Below are positions 41,216 to 50,288 of a stretch of DNA of 64,000 nucleotides, in pieces. The stretch comes from DAOUJW01 sp034421015 (GTDB taxonomy: Bacteria; Chloroflexota; Dehalococcoidia; Lucifugimonadales; UBA2985), in the NCBI GenBank assembly GCA_034421015.1, contig DAOUKT010000016.1, forward strand, positions 6,403 to 70,402, read 5' to 3'. The translations under genes and the position numbers were made by a program. The stretch's first letter is position 1; each line of letters begins with the position of its first letter. The notes below the pieces were generated by a model. The model had not been told where the DNA came from. It made no database searches and saw only the letters and a program-made list of their open reading frames with translations.

Positions 41216-41610
41216 TCCTGCTGGACACCCAAGTCCTGGTATGGACGCGATTCGGCGACGAGAGAGTCGGATCGCGGGCACGCGGGGAGATTGATGAAGC
41301 GGTGCGGGAGGGCAATGTCGCAGTATCTGCCATCTCTTTCTGGGAAATAGCCCTGATGCACCAAAAAGGCAGGCTAACTCTTCTGAATGACCTGGCCGCA
41401 TGGCGCGATGCGCTCCTCAGGGACGGACTGGTGGAGATCCCGGTTGACGGAGAGATTGGCATCCGGGCCAATGAGCTTGCCGACTTTCACGCCGACCCTG
41501 CCGACCGCCTGATAGTCGCCACAGCATTGGGAGGCCACAGGCTTGTTACGGCGGATCGGCGCATCCTGGACTGGCCCGGAAACCTGAACAGGCTGGACGC
41601 TACGGAATAG
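41212..41610 (+). CDS. vapC: PIN-domain ribonuclease toxin VapC
   Basis: A 132-residue PIN-fold RNase that acts on tRNA or rRNA when antitoxin is lost. Acidic metal ligands are in place: Asp in ILLDTQVLVW (N-terminal), Glu in ISFWEIALM, Asp pair in HADPADRLIVATA, and Asp in LVTADRRIL. GTG start at 41212, overlapping the antitoxin stop. Together with the Phd-type antitoxin it forms a standard type II module. Confidence 0.92.
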   Translation: MILLDTQVLVWTRFGDERVGSRARGEIDEAVREGNVAVSAISFWEIALMHQKGRLTLLNDLAAWRDALLRDGLVEIPVDGEIGIRANELADFHADPADRLIVATALGGHRLVTADRRILDWPGNLNRLDATE

Positions 41611-41732
41611 CTGGTCTGCGCCGCTGATTGCTGGTCAGGTAAGCACGGGGCAGTCACTCAAAGGCCTGATGGGTTACAATGGCCAGAAAACACACGTGGC
41701 CTCCCCTCCTCACAGATAGGATACACCTACCT

Positions 41733-43970
41733 ATGGGAAACACCGACTCCAAGCTCAGCTTTCTCAAATCAAGATTCGGCTACGACAGCTTCTGGGGACA
41801 GCAGGAAGCGGTAATCGACAACGTCCTGGCCAGCCGAAACAGCTTGGCGCTGATGCCAACCGGAGGCGGCAAGTCCCTATGCTACCAGTTGCCTGCCCTG
41901 GTCCTTGACGGAATCACCCTCGTAATCTCGCCCCTGATTGCCCTGATGAAAGACCAGGTGGATTCTCTGAACGCCAATGGCATTGCGGCCAGATTCATCA
42001 ACAGTTCCCTTCCGGCGTCTGAGATAGAGGATATACAGGAACAGGTCAGGCGAGGCCGGGTCAAGATACTGTATGCAGCCCCTGAGCGGCTGACACTGCC
42101 GGGATTCCGACGCTTCCTGAAGGATGTTCAACTGAGCCTCATTGCCATAGATGAGGCCCACTGCATTTCCGAGTGGGGCCACGAGTTCCGGCCCGACTAC
42201 CGAAACCTCCACCAACTGCGCCAAGACTTTCCATCGGTACCAGTCATCGCCCTCACCGCCACGGCAACAGAACGCGTGCGCCAGGACATCATCAACCAGC
42301 TTGACCTGCAAGACGGCCAGGTCTTCCTGTCCAGCTTTGACAGGACAAACCTCAGATACTCTGTCCAACCCAAGCGCAACTCCTGGGAAGAACTGACAAC
42401 CCTACTTGAAGAGAAAGAGAGCCTGCCTGCCATCATCTACTGCTTTTCCAGGCAGGAGACTGAGGATATAGCCGGATACCTGAACGCCAATGGCCTGTCG
42501 GCGCGGCCTTATCACGCCGGACTGGACAGAGACACGCGGACCCGTAATCAGGAAGACTTCGTGCGTGATCGGATACCAGTTATAGTAGCCACAATCGCAT
42601 TCGGCATGGGGATAAACAAGCCGGACATCAGGCTGGTGGTACATTACAGCCTGCCCAGGTCTCTTGAGGGTTACTACCAGGAAACCGGGCGGGCCGGCAG
42701 AGATGGAATGCCCAGCGATTGCGTCCTCTTTTTCGCCTACTCAGACAAGGCCAGGCAGGAGTACTTCATCAATCAGATGAATGATGCCTCTGAACAGCGC
42801 AACGCGCGGCAGAAACTGGCAAAAATGGTGGAGTACGCACAGCTTCCCACATGCCGCCGCAAATTTCTGCTGGAGTACTTTGGAGAGCGGCGGATTGAGG
42901 AAACCTGTAGCGGATGCGACGTCTGCCTGGAGACCCGCGAGGAGTTTGACGCCACAGAGATCGCGCAAAAAATCCTCTCGGCGGTGATACGCACCGGCGA
43001 GAGGTTTGGAGCCAACCACGTAATTCAAGTCCTGACCGGCAGCCGGGAGAAGAGAATCCTGGAACTGGGCCACGACAGGTTGAGCGTATACGGCATCGTC
43101 AAAGAGGTCCGTCGCCCTCAGCTGAGGGAGATAATAGGGCATTTGCAGGCTCGCGGGCTGCTGGTCACTGGCAGCGGGGATTACCCAACCCTGGCCGTCT
43201 CGCCTGAAGGGCGGGCATTTCTCCAGAATCGCCAAACGCTTACTCTGCCTCAACCAAAGACAACCGGGGCGGGCGATGCGCGAGGGACCGCATTCGGGCG
43301 CGTCGCTCCCGGATCATCCACTGCAGAGTACGACGAGAAGCTGTTTGAGGAGTTGCGCGCCTTGCGTAAGCGTCTGGCCGATGACCGGGACGTTCCGCCC
43401 TTTGTCGTTTTCAGTGACGCGTCCCTCCGGCAGATGGCCGCAGTCTTGCCTCAGAGCCTGGAGGAGTTCTCAAGCATCCATGGGGTGGGCAATACAAAGC
43501 TGGAGCAGTACGGCGCAGACTTCGTGGATGCTATCCGCAGATACGCCGATGTAAACTACACTACGGCTCAGCGCGAAGCATTGGCAGCGCGCAAGTCTCC
43601 GGCAGATGAGCCTAGAACACGGAGACGTGAAGGACCCGGACGTTACCTGGGAGCCACCTATGATGAAACCAAGGATCTCCTGTCCCGTGGGCTGTCCATC
43701 GGTGAAATAGCGCTGCAAAGGGGCCTGGCGGAGCACACCATAATTGCCCACCTGGAGCGAATGTCGGGCCGGGGAGAGCCGCTGGACTTGCAGAGTGTAA
43801 TGCCCCCGGCGGAAAGGCTGGCTGAAATAGAGGAGGCGTTCAACGTCTGTGGAAGCGTCTTTCTGAGGCCCGTCTGGGAGTTCCTTGGAGACCAGTTCGC
43901 GTACGACGAGATCCGGCTTGTTCGGATATATCTGCTCCAGGAAGGAAGGCTGCCAGACCAGAGCGTGTAG
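41733..43970 (+). CDS. recQ: ATP-dependent DNA helicase RecQ
   Basis: A 745-residue superfamily II 3'-5' helicase acting in recombination and fork restart. Motifs: MPTGGGKSLCYQLPAL (Walker A), IDEAHCISEWGHEFRPDYRN (DEAH), QETGRAGRDGMPSDC (motif VI), a four-Cys zinc domain (CRRKFLLEYFGE ... CSGCDVC), winged helix, HRDC (FVVFSDASLRQMAAVLP), and an additional C-terminal helix-turn-helix domain (LSIGEIALQRGLAEHTIIAH). A TACAAT -10 box overlaps the first ATG (41679), so the second, 41733, is the likely start. Confidence 0.94.
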   Translation: MGNTDSKLSFLKSRFGYDSFWGQQEAVIDNVLASRNSLALMPTGGGKSLCYQLPALVLDGITLVISPLIALMKDQVDSLNANGIAARFINSSLPASEIEDIQEQVRRGRVKILYAAPERLTLPGFRRFLKDVQLSLIAIDEAHCISEWGHEFRPDYRNLHQLRQDFPSVPVIALTATATERVRQDIINQLDLQDGQVFLSSFDRTNLRYSVQPKRNSWEELTTLLEEKESLPAIIYCFSRQETEDIAGYLNANGLSARPYHAGLDRDTRTRNQEDFVRDRIPVIVATIAFGMGINKPDIRLVVHYSLPRSLEGYYQETGRAGRDGMPSDCVLFFAYSDKARQEYFINQMNDASEQRNARQKLAKMVEYAQLPTCRRKFLLEYFGERRIEETCSGCDVCLETREEFDATEIAQKILSAVIRTGERFGANHVIQVLTGSREKRILELGHDRLSVYGIVKEVRRPQLREIIGHLQARGLLVTGSGDYPTLAVSPEGRAFLQNRQTLTLPQPKTTGAGDARGTAFGRVAPGSSTAEYDEKLFEELRALRKRLADDRDVPPFVVFSDASLRQMAAVLPQSLEEFSSIHGVGNTKLEQYGADFVDAIRRYADVNYTTAQREALAARKSPADEPRTRRREGPGRYLGATYDETKDLLSRGLSIGEIALQRGLAEHTIIAHLERMSGRGEPLDLQSVMPPAERLAEIEEAFNVCGSVFLRPVWEFLGDQFAYDEIRLVRIYLLQEGRLPDQSV

Positions 43971-44019
43971 CCTACGCTTCGGGTATACTTATGGGCAAAA
44001 CAGTGAAAGGAGCCGAACT

Positions 44020-44784
44020 GTGACGTCTGAAAACAGGGCCATTCTGTTCGAGAAACAGGGAAACGTCTGCATTATCACCCACAACCGCCCCGAGGCAATG
44101 AACGCCCACAACTACCAGGCCACCTACGAGGAGGCCGAGGCCTACAAGGAGTTCGAGCGAGACCCCGAGCTACGGGTCGCCGTCGTCACTGGCGCCGGAG
44201 ACCGGGCCTTCTCCGCCGGCGGCGACCTGAAGGAGCGCGCCCTGGACTACGAGAGCTTTTTGAAGCGGGGCCGCGTCCACAACCCATTGAACACCCTCAA
44301 CAAGCCGGTCATAGCCGCCGTGAACGGCCTTGCCCACGGCGGCGGGTTCGAGGAGGCCCTGGGCTGCGACATCATAGTCGCGGCGGAGCACGCGGAGTTC
44401 CGCCTGCCGGAGCCTCTGCGGGGCATTGTGCCCGGCGCGGGCATCCACCACCTGCCGCGGGTAATGCCCTTCAAGCAGGCCATGTCATACCTTCTGACGT
44501 GCAAGCCCATCACCGCCCAGGATGCCCTCAAGTGGGGCATTGTGAGCGAGGTCGTGCCCAGAGAGGAGCTTATGGACTGCGCCATGCGCTGGGCCAACGA
44601 CATCCTGGAGGCTGCGCCCCTGGCCGTGTGGAGCATCAAGCACTACGTCCGCCAGGGAATGAACATGACCATCGACGCGGCGATGGAGCAGAACAGCAGC
44701 CGGTGGGTGATGGGGTCAGAGGACGCCATTGAGGGGCCCAAGGCCTTTGTTGAAAAGCGCAAGCCCGTCTGGAAGGGCCAGTAG
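44020..44784 (+). CDS. Enoyl-CoA hydratase/isomerase family protein
   Basis: A 254-residue crotonase-fold protein. Oxyanion hole: FSAGGDLKERA and GLAHGGGFEEALGCDI. The residues at the E144 and E164 positions are Glu in FEEALGCD and LPEPLRGIVPGAG, so hydratase activity is plausible. Start GTG 44020 behind GGAGCC; a TATACT -10 box lies about 30 bp upstream (43984). It precedes the acyl-CoA dehydrogenase array and probably belongs to the same beta-oxidation-like pathway. Confidence 0.85.
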   Translation: MTSENRAILFEKQGNVCIITHNRPEAMNAHNYQATYEEAEAYKEFERDPELRVAVVTGAGDRAFSAGGDLKERALDYESFLKRGRVHNPLNTLNKPVIAAVNGLAHGGGFEEALGCDIIVAAEHAEFRLPEPLRGIVPGAGIHHLPRVMPFKQAMSYLLTCKPITAQDALKWGIVSEVVPREELMDCAMRWANDILEAAPLAVWSIKHYVRQGMNMTIDAAMEQNSSRWVMGSEDAIEGPKAFVEKRKPVWKGQ

Positions 44785-44811
44785 GCCCGGATGAACGCAG
44801 CCCCGCGCCTT

Positions 44812-45002
44812 GGTATTCTATAATATGTGTTGGTAATACCACTTCTTTCCCGCTCATAGCCTGCCCCGTACTTGATACGGGGGTGAGCCCGTCGAACCAT
44901 TTGAGCGGGAAGACTGTGGACATGGCTGACACCGCTCATTTGCTTCGACAGGCTCAGAATGAGCGGTGTCGCGCGTCATAACCAACGCCTGTAGAGAATA
45001 CA
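44812..45002. mobile_element. MITE-like element, complete copy (about 191 bp)
   Basis: Left end GGTATTCTATAATATGTGTTGG and right end CCAACGCCTGTAGAGAATAC form terminal inverted repeats of about 22 bp. The interior has palindromic GC-rich blocks with GAGCGG and CCGCTC and the shared CCATTTGAGCGGGAAG. No coding frame: non-autonomous, probably moved by a transposase elsewhere. It occupies the ECH to acyl-CoA dehydrogenase space. Confidence 0.75.
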
Positions 45003-45146
45003 CGCGCCTTGACACTCTGCCCCTCTTGAAGTAGATTAAAGTCGGTTCGGTGCGCCCATGAACTGACGGCGTTTCGCGCCATCGAAGGGGTGACCACCGC
45101 TCCAACAGAGGACGAATCGCAGAAAAGAAACGTAACAGAGGAAGCC

Positions 45147-46376
45147 ATGAATTTCGAGCTGCAGTACACCAGGGAGCAGGAGGACTTCCGCAAGGAGGTC
45201 CGAGCCTGGCTTGAGGTTAACTCCAAGGTCCCGGATGAGCTGGGGCCGCTCCCCCTTGAAGAGGGGGAGATGACTTGGGAGATGTTCCAGTGGGCGCGTG
45301 ACTTCCAGCGGAAGCTGGGCGCAAAGGGCTGGCTCTTCCCCACGTTCCCCAGCGAGTACGGCGGCGGCGGGCTCAGCGCCGAACTGGGCATAATCCTCCG
45401 CGAAGAGCTGGGCAGGATCGAGTACCCGGAGGCCTACTACCAGATAGGCAACCTGGCGATGTCCGCCATCTACGTCCACGGCACTGAGGAGCAGAAGGAG
45501 CGTTTCGTGGCGCCGATAGCCAGGGGCGAGATGGCCTGCTGGCAGGCCTTCACCGAGCCGGAGGGCGGCTCCGACCTGGCTTCCCTCCAGACCCGGGCCG
45601 TCAGGGACGGCGACGACTACATCATCACCGGCCAGAAGATGTGGATTGGCGACCAGTTTGAGCCGGACATGCTGTGGACGCCCGTCGTCACAGACCCGGA
45701 CGCCCCTCGACACCAGAATCTGGGCGCATTCCTCTTCCCGGCCAACCTCCCGGGCATCACCATCCACGAGCTTAACCTGATGGTGAACCGCCGCAAGCGC
45801 CTCATCTCCTTTGACGGCGTGCGCGTGTCCAGGGAGTACCTCATCGGCGAGGAGAACCAGGGCTGGCGAGTGATCTCCACCAGCCTGGAGCTTGAGCACG
45901 GCGCAGGCGGCGCAATCCAGGAGCGGGACAAGCTGCTGGACGACATCATCCAGTACACCAGGGACACGGTCCGCAACGGCCAGCCCCTGAGCAAGGACCC
46001 CTTTGTGCAGCAGGCCATGGCCGACAACTTCATCGAGTCCAACATCCAGCGTCTGCTGGGCCTACGCAACTACTGGATGTTCAACAACGGCCAGCAGGTC
46101 ACCTACCACGGCTCCCAGAACTCGTTCCTCAACAAGCATTTCGCCGTCACCAAGGCGTCGAGGGTGTTGAACGTCCTGGGACCTTACGCCATCATCGACG
46201 ACGAGAAGTGGGGCGCGCTGCAGAGGCGCGTCGAGATCAACCAGCGAAACTCGCTGGTAGGGCTGCACCCCGGCGGCACCTACGACGTCCAGAAGCTGAT
46301 CATGGCCCGTCGCCTGGGCATCAGCAGGACCCAGGAGCGCGCTGCGCCAACCCACGCGAGCACCCAGCCAAGGTAA
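45147..46376 (+). CDS. Acyl-CoA dehydrogenase family protein, paralogue 1
   Basis: A 409-residue FAD-dependent acyl-CoA dehydrogenase that would introduce a trans-2 double bond in an acyl-CoA and pass electrons to ETF. N-terminal MNFELQYTREQEDFRKEV; YGGGGLSAELG; FTEPEGGSDLASLQTRAV (FAD-substrate loop); C-terminal GGTYDVQKLIMARRLGISRT. In the canonical motif the catalytic Glu is in EGT-x-x-IQ; here it is GGT. A Glu in SLELEHGAGG may replace it at the helix-G site used by isovaleryl/long-chain enzymes. ATG 45147 behind GAGGAA. First of four similar genes. Confidence 0.88.
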   Translation: MNFELQYTREQEDFRKEVRAWLEVNSKVPDELGPLPLEEGEMTWEMFQWARDFQRKLGAKGWLFPTFPSEYGGGGLSAELGIILREELGRIEYPEAYYQIGNLAMSAIYVHGTEEQKERFVAPIARGEMACWQAFTEPEGGSDLASLQTRAVRDGDDYIITGQKMWIGDQFEPDMLWTPVVTDPDAPRHQNLGAFLFPANLPGITIHELNLMVNRRKRLISFDGVRVSREYLIGEENQGWRVISTSLELEHGAGGAIQERDKLLDDIIQYTRDTVRNGQPLSKDPFVQQAMADNFIESNIQRLLGLRNYWMFNNGQQVTYHGSQNSFLNKHFAVTKASRVLNVLGPYAIIDDEKWGALQRRVEINQRNSLVGLHPGGTYDVQKLIMARRLGISRTQERAAPTHASTQPR

Positions 46377-46434
46377 GGAGACGGCAACAGGCTTACGCCC
46401 GGAGACCACATAAATCGACAGGAGGGACGGAGCT

Positions 46435-47673
46435 ATGGACTTTGCTATCCAGTACACCACACAGCAGGAGGAGTTCCGCAAGGAGGTCCGAGCTTGGCTT
46501 GAGGAGAACGCCAAGGTGCCGGAGGAGTTGGGCCCCATCCCCCTGGAGTCCGGGGCAGTCAGCCGGGAGATGTGGGAGTGGGGCAAGGAGTTCCGGCGCA
46601 AGCTGGGCGCAAAGGGCTGGCTCTTCCCTCTGTGGGAGGAGCAGTACGGCGGCGGCGGCCTTACCCCTGACCAGAACTTCATCATCCAGGAGGAGCTTGA
46701 GAACGTCGACGTTCCCAGGATCTACTCCAACAACTTTGCTATGCCGGCCCTCTACGTCTACGGGACGGAGGAGCAGAAGCAGCGATTCCTCCGACCCCTG
46801 TGCGCTGGCGATGTCATCTGCTGGCAGGGCTTCACCGAGCCTGAGGGCGGCTCCGACCTGGCGTCGCTGAAGACCAGGGCCGTGAGAGACGGCGACGACT
46901 ATATCATCACCGGCCAGAAGATGTGGATCGGCGGACAGTTCGAGGCCGACTTCATCTGGACCCCGGCCGTCACCGATCCCGACGCGCCCCGTCACCAGAA
47001 CCTGGGCGCTTTCATGATCCCGGCCGACCTGCCCGGCATCACCATCCACGAGCTGAACCTGATGGTCAAGGACCGGAAGCGGCTGGTCTCCTTCGACGGC
47101 GTACGCGTGCCCCGGGAGTACATGGTGGGCGACGAGACCCAGGGATGGCGTGTAATCTCCGCCAGCCTGGAGATCGAGCACGGCGCGGCCGGCGCAGTCC
47201 GGGAGCGGGACACCCTGCTTGAGGAGATCATCGAGTACACCAAGGACACCCTGCGGAACGGCGAGCCCCTGAGCAAGGACCCCTTCACCCAGCAGGCGAT
47301 GGCCGACAACCACATCGAGTCCGCCATACTGCGACTGATTGGCCTGCGCAACTACCACATGTTCAACTCAGGCCAGACGTCCACCTATCACGGCTCCCAG
47401 AACTCCTTCATGGGCAAGCACTACAGCGTGTCCAAGGCCCAGCGCGTTCTGGAGACCCTTGGCCCCTTTGCCCTGACGGAAGACCCTGAGTGGGCGCCAC
47501 TCAAGGGACGCGTGGAGGTCAACCAGCGGTCGTCCCTGACCACGCTCCACCCGGGCGGCACCTACGACATTCAGAAGCTGATCATGGCGCGGCGTCTGGG
47601 CATCAGCCGGACCCAGGAGCGGGCTGCCCCGACCCACGGGCCGACGGGCGGCCAGGGTTCCTCCGGCAGCTAG
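46435..47673 (+). CDS. Acyl-CoA dehydrogenase family protein, paralogue 2
   Basis: A 412-residue close paralogue of the gene at 45147: start MDFAIQYTTQQEEFRKEVRA, FTEPEGGSDLASLKTRAVRD, ASLEIEHGAAG at the helix-G site, GGTYDIQKLIMARRLGISRT with Gly in the usual catalytic-Glu place. ATG 46435 behind GACAGGAGGGAC. Spacing of 58 bp from the preceding gene and 46 bp to the next suggests one transcript. A terminal Gly/Ser extension (TGGQGSSGS) is unique to this copy. Confidence 0.88.
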   Translation: MDFAIQYTTQQEEFRKEVRAWLEENAKVPEELGPIPLESGAVSREMWEWGKEFRRKLGAKGWLFPLWEEQYGGGGLTPDQNFIIQEELENVDVPRIYSNNFAMPALYVYGTEEQKQRFLRPLCAGDVICWQGFTEPEGGSDLASLKTRAVRDGDDYIITGQKMWIGGQFEADFIWTPAVTDPDAPRHQNLGAFMIPADLPGITIHELNLMVKDRKRLVSFDGVRVPREYMVGDETQGWRVISASLEIEHGAAGAVRERDTLLEEIIEYTKDTLRNGEPLSKDPFTQQAMADNHIESAILRLIGLRNYHMFNSGQTSTYHGSQNSFMGKHYSVSKAQRVLETLGPFALTEDPEWAPLKGRVEVNQRSSLTTLHPGGTYDIQKLIMARRLGISRTQERAAPTHGPTGGQGSSGS

Positions 47674-47719
47674 GAGCGCCCTCAAGCGTGTAACGCGCAT
47701 CATACTGTGAGGTGATCTG

Positions 47720-48943
47720 ATGGACTTCACGATACAGTACACAAAGGAGCAGGAGGACTTCCGCAAAGAGGTGCGGGCGTGGCTGGAGCAAAACGCCGTA
47801 TGCCCCTCCGAGTGGGGACCCATACCCCCTGAGACCGACCACTACACTGACGAGATGAAGCAGTGGGGCCTGGAGTTCACCAGGAAGCTCGGTGAGAAGG
47901 GCTGGCTCTTCGCTCTCTGGGACAAGGAGTACGGCGGGGGCGGCCTCACTGCAGACCACGATGTCATCCTCATGGAAGAGTTGGGACGCTGGGACGTCCC
48001 GCAGGTCGGGAAGGGCGATTTGCAGGCGGGATCCATCGCCGTTCACGGCACGGAGGAGCAGAAGAAACGATTCCTCGGCCCCATTCTCCGCGGCGAAGTC
48101 GTCTGCTGGCAGCTCTTCACTGAGCCCGCAGTCGGCTCCGACCTGGCTTCTCTCCAGACCCAGGCCGTAAGAGATGGGGACGATTTCATCATCACCGGCC
48201 AGAAGGTCTTCGTCGGCGACTCGTTCAAGCCGGACTGGCTCTGGGCGCTGGCGGTCACGGATCCGGACGCGCCCAGGCACCAGAACATCGGCGCATTCTT
48301 CATGCCCGCAGACCTGCCGGGCATCAGCATCAACACCCTGAACCTGGTCACGGAGAGGGGCAAGCGCCTCGTCTCCCTTGACGGCGTCCGCGTCTCCCGG
48401 GAGTACCTCATCGGCGAGGAGACCCAGGGATGGCGCGTCGCCCAAACCACACTGGAGCTTGAGCACGGCGCAGCGGGCTTCCTTGGAGAGCGGGACTCCG
48501 TGGTGCGGGACGCCATCGAGTACACCAAGGAGACGGTGCGCAACGGCCAGCCCCTGAGCAAGGACCCATTTGTGCAGCACGCGATGGTCGACAACTACAT
48601 TGAGGCGAACATCCACCGGCTGCTGGGGCTTCGAAACTACTGGATGTTCAACAACGGACAGCAGGTGACCTATCACGGCTCCCAGAACTCCCTCCTGTGG
48701 AAGCAGTTCGGGCTGAGCGCCGCCGACCGCATCCTGCACGTCCTTGGCCCCTACGCCCTGTCCAACGACGAAAAGTGGGGCGCTCTGCAGAACAGGGTGG
48801 AACATCACCAGCGCGAGAGCCTGGTCAGCGCCCATCCGGGAGGCACCCTGGAGGTGCAGAAGCTGATCATGGCCCGCCGGCTGGGCATCAGCAGGACCCA
48901 GGAGAGGGCCGCGCCCACCCAGGCGCCAGCCCAGCGCGGGTAG
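47720..48943 (+). CDS. Acyl-CoA dehydrogenase family protein, paralogue 3
   Basis: A 407-residue paralogue: MDFTIQYTKEQEDFRKEVRA, FTEPAVGSDLASLQTQAV (AVGS instead of EGGS), TTLELEHGAAG, and GGTLEVQKLIMARRLGISRT. The substrate-loop change, shared with paralogue 4, sets these two apart from 1 and 2 and hints at a different acyl group. ATG 47720, GAGGTGATC upstream. Followed by a hairpin (48974-49004). Confidence 0.87.
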   Translation: MDFTIQYTKEQEDFRKEVRAWLEQNAVCPSEWGPIPPETDHYTDEMKQWGLEFTRKLGEKGWLFALWDKEYGGGGLTADHDVILMEELGRWDVPQVGKGDLQAGSIAVHGTEEQKKRFLGPILRGEVVCWQLFTEPAVGSDLASLQTQAVRDGDDFIITGQKVFVGDSFKPDWLWALAVTDPDAPRHQNIGAFFMPADLPGISINTLNLVTERGKRLVSLDGVRVSREYLIGEETQGWRVAQTTLELEHGAAGFLGERDSVVRDAIEYTKETVRNGQPLSKDPFVQHAMVDNYIEANIHRLLGLRNYWMFNNGQQVTYHGSQNSLLWKQFGLSAADRILHVLGPYALSNDEKWGALQNRVEHHQRESLVSAHPGGTLEVQKLIMARRLGISRTQERAAPTQAPAQRG

Positions 48944-48973
48944 CGCGCATAGACACGACCATAGACTGAAAAA

Positions 48974-49004
48974 GGGGTTACCTCGCTCATGGCCAGGTAA
49001 CCCC
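48974..49004. other. Intercistronic hairpin between paralogues 3 and 4
   Basis: GGGGTTACCT (48974-48983) and AGGTAACCCC (48995-49004), a 10-bp perfect stem with an 11-nt loop. On the plus strand no T-run follows; on the minus strand TTTTT follows, so it would only terminate antisense transcripts. It may act as an mRNA stabiliser within the array. Confidence 0.5.
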
Positions 49005-49028
49005 ACAGGTGTAGCAGAGAGTTGCCTA

Positions 49029-50252
49029 ATGGACTTTGACCTACAGTACACAAGGGAGCAAGAAGAGTTCCGGCAGGAGGTCCGCGCTTGGCTGGACGAG
49101 AACGCCAACTGCCCGCCGGAGCTGGGCGAGATACCCATTGAGCCGGACAACATGTCCTTCGAGATGTGGCAGTGGGCCCGGGACTTCCAGCGCAAGCTCG
49201 GCGCCAAGGGCTGGCTCTACCCCCTGTGGCCCCAGGAGTACGGCGGCGGCGGGCTGACCGCCGAGCACGACATCATCATCAAAGAGGAGCTGCAGAAGAA
49301 GAGCTACCCCGCCGCCTACACCATGGCGAGCATGGCTATGCCGGCCATCTTCGTCTACGGGACGGAGGAGCAGAAGCAGCGTTTCCTGCAGCCCATGCTC
49401 CAGGGCGACAAGATACCCTGGCAGCTGTTCACGGAGCCGTCGGTTGGCTCCGACCTGGCATCCCTCATCACCAGGGCCGATAAGGACGGCGACGACTTCA
49501 TAATCAACGGCCAGAAGACATTTGTCGGTGGGCACCACATCCCCGACTACCTGTGGACGCTGGCAGTCACCGACCAAGACGCGCCCAGGCACCAGAACAT
49601 CGGCGCATTCGTAATCCCCGGCGACCTGCCCGGCATCACCATCAACACCCTGGACCTGGTTGTGAGAGAGGGCAAGCGCCTCATCTCCTTCGACAACGTG
49701 CGAGTGCCCCGGGAGTACCTCGTCGGGGAGGAAACCCAGGGGTGGCGCGTGGCCCAGACCACCCTGGAGATAGAGCACGGCGCGGCCGGCTTCGTCGAGC
49801 AGAGGGACACGCTGCTGGAGGAAATCGCCCAGTACTGCAGGGACGCCCAGCGCGGCGGGCAGCCCGTAAGCCGGGACCCCTTCGCCCAGCAGGAGCTTGT
49901 GGACCTGCTCATAGAGTCCGGCATCCAGAGGCTGCTGGGCCTTCGCAACTACCACATGTTCAACAGCAACCAGCCGGGGACGTACCACGGCTCCCAGAAC
50001 TCCCTCATCGGCAAGGACCTGACGATGAAGGCCGCGGAGCACATTCTGAAGGCCCTTGGCCCCTACGCCCTGACAACCGACGACGAATGGGGTCCGCTCA
50101 AGGGCCGGGTGGAGTACCACTTCCGCCACGAGCTGGCCTCCAACCACCGGGGCGGCACAACCGACGTACAGAAGCTGATCATGGCGCGGCGCATCGGCAT
50201 CAGCAGGACCCAGGAGCGCGCCGCTCCTACCCAGACAACCCAGGCTGGATAG
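49029..50252 (+). CDS. Acyl-CoA dehydrogenase family protein, paralogue 4
   Basis: A 407-residue paralogue: MDFDLQYTREQEEFRQEVRA, FTEPSVGSDLASLITRAD, TTLEIEHGAAGFVEQRD, then GGTTDVQKLIMARRIGISRT, again without the EGT Glu. Closest to paralogue 3 in the substrate loop. ATG 49029 after AGAGAG; a weaker Shine-Dalgarno than the others. The hairpin upstream could set its relative expression. Confidence 0.87.
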   Translation: MDFDLQYTREQEEFRQEVRAWLDENANCPPELGEIPIEPDNMSFEMWQWARDFQRKLGAKGWLYPLWPQEYGGGGLTAEHDIIIKEELQKKSYPAAYTMASMAMPAIFVYGTEEQKQRFLQPMLQGDKIPWQLFTEPSVGSDLASLITRADKDGDDFIINGQKTFVGGHHIPDYLWTLAVTDQDAPRHQNIGAFVIPGDLPGITINTLDLVVREGKRLISFDNVRVPREYLVGEETQGWRVAQTTLEIEHGAAGFVEQRDTLLEEIAQYCRDAQRGGQPVSRDPFAQQELVDLLIESGIQRLLGLRNYHMFNSNQPGTYHGSQNSLIGKDLTMKAAEHILKALGPYALTTDDEWGPLKGRVEYHFRHELASNHRGGTTDVQKLIMARRIGISRTQERAAPTQTTQAG

Positions 50253-50288
50253 CCTCAAAGAACAGAGAGCAATAGGAAGGAGACTAGA

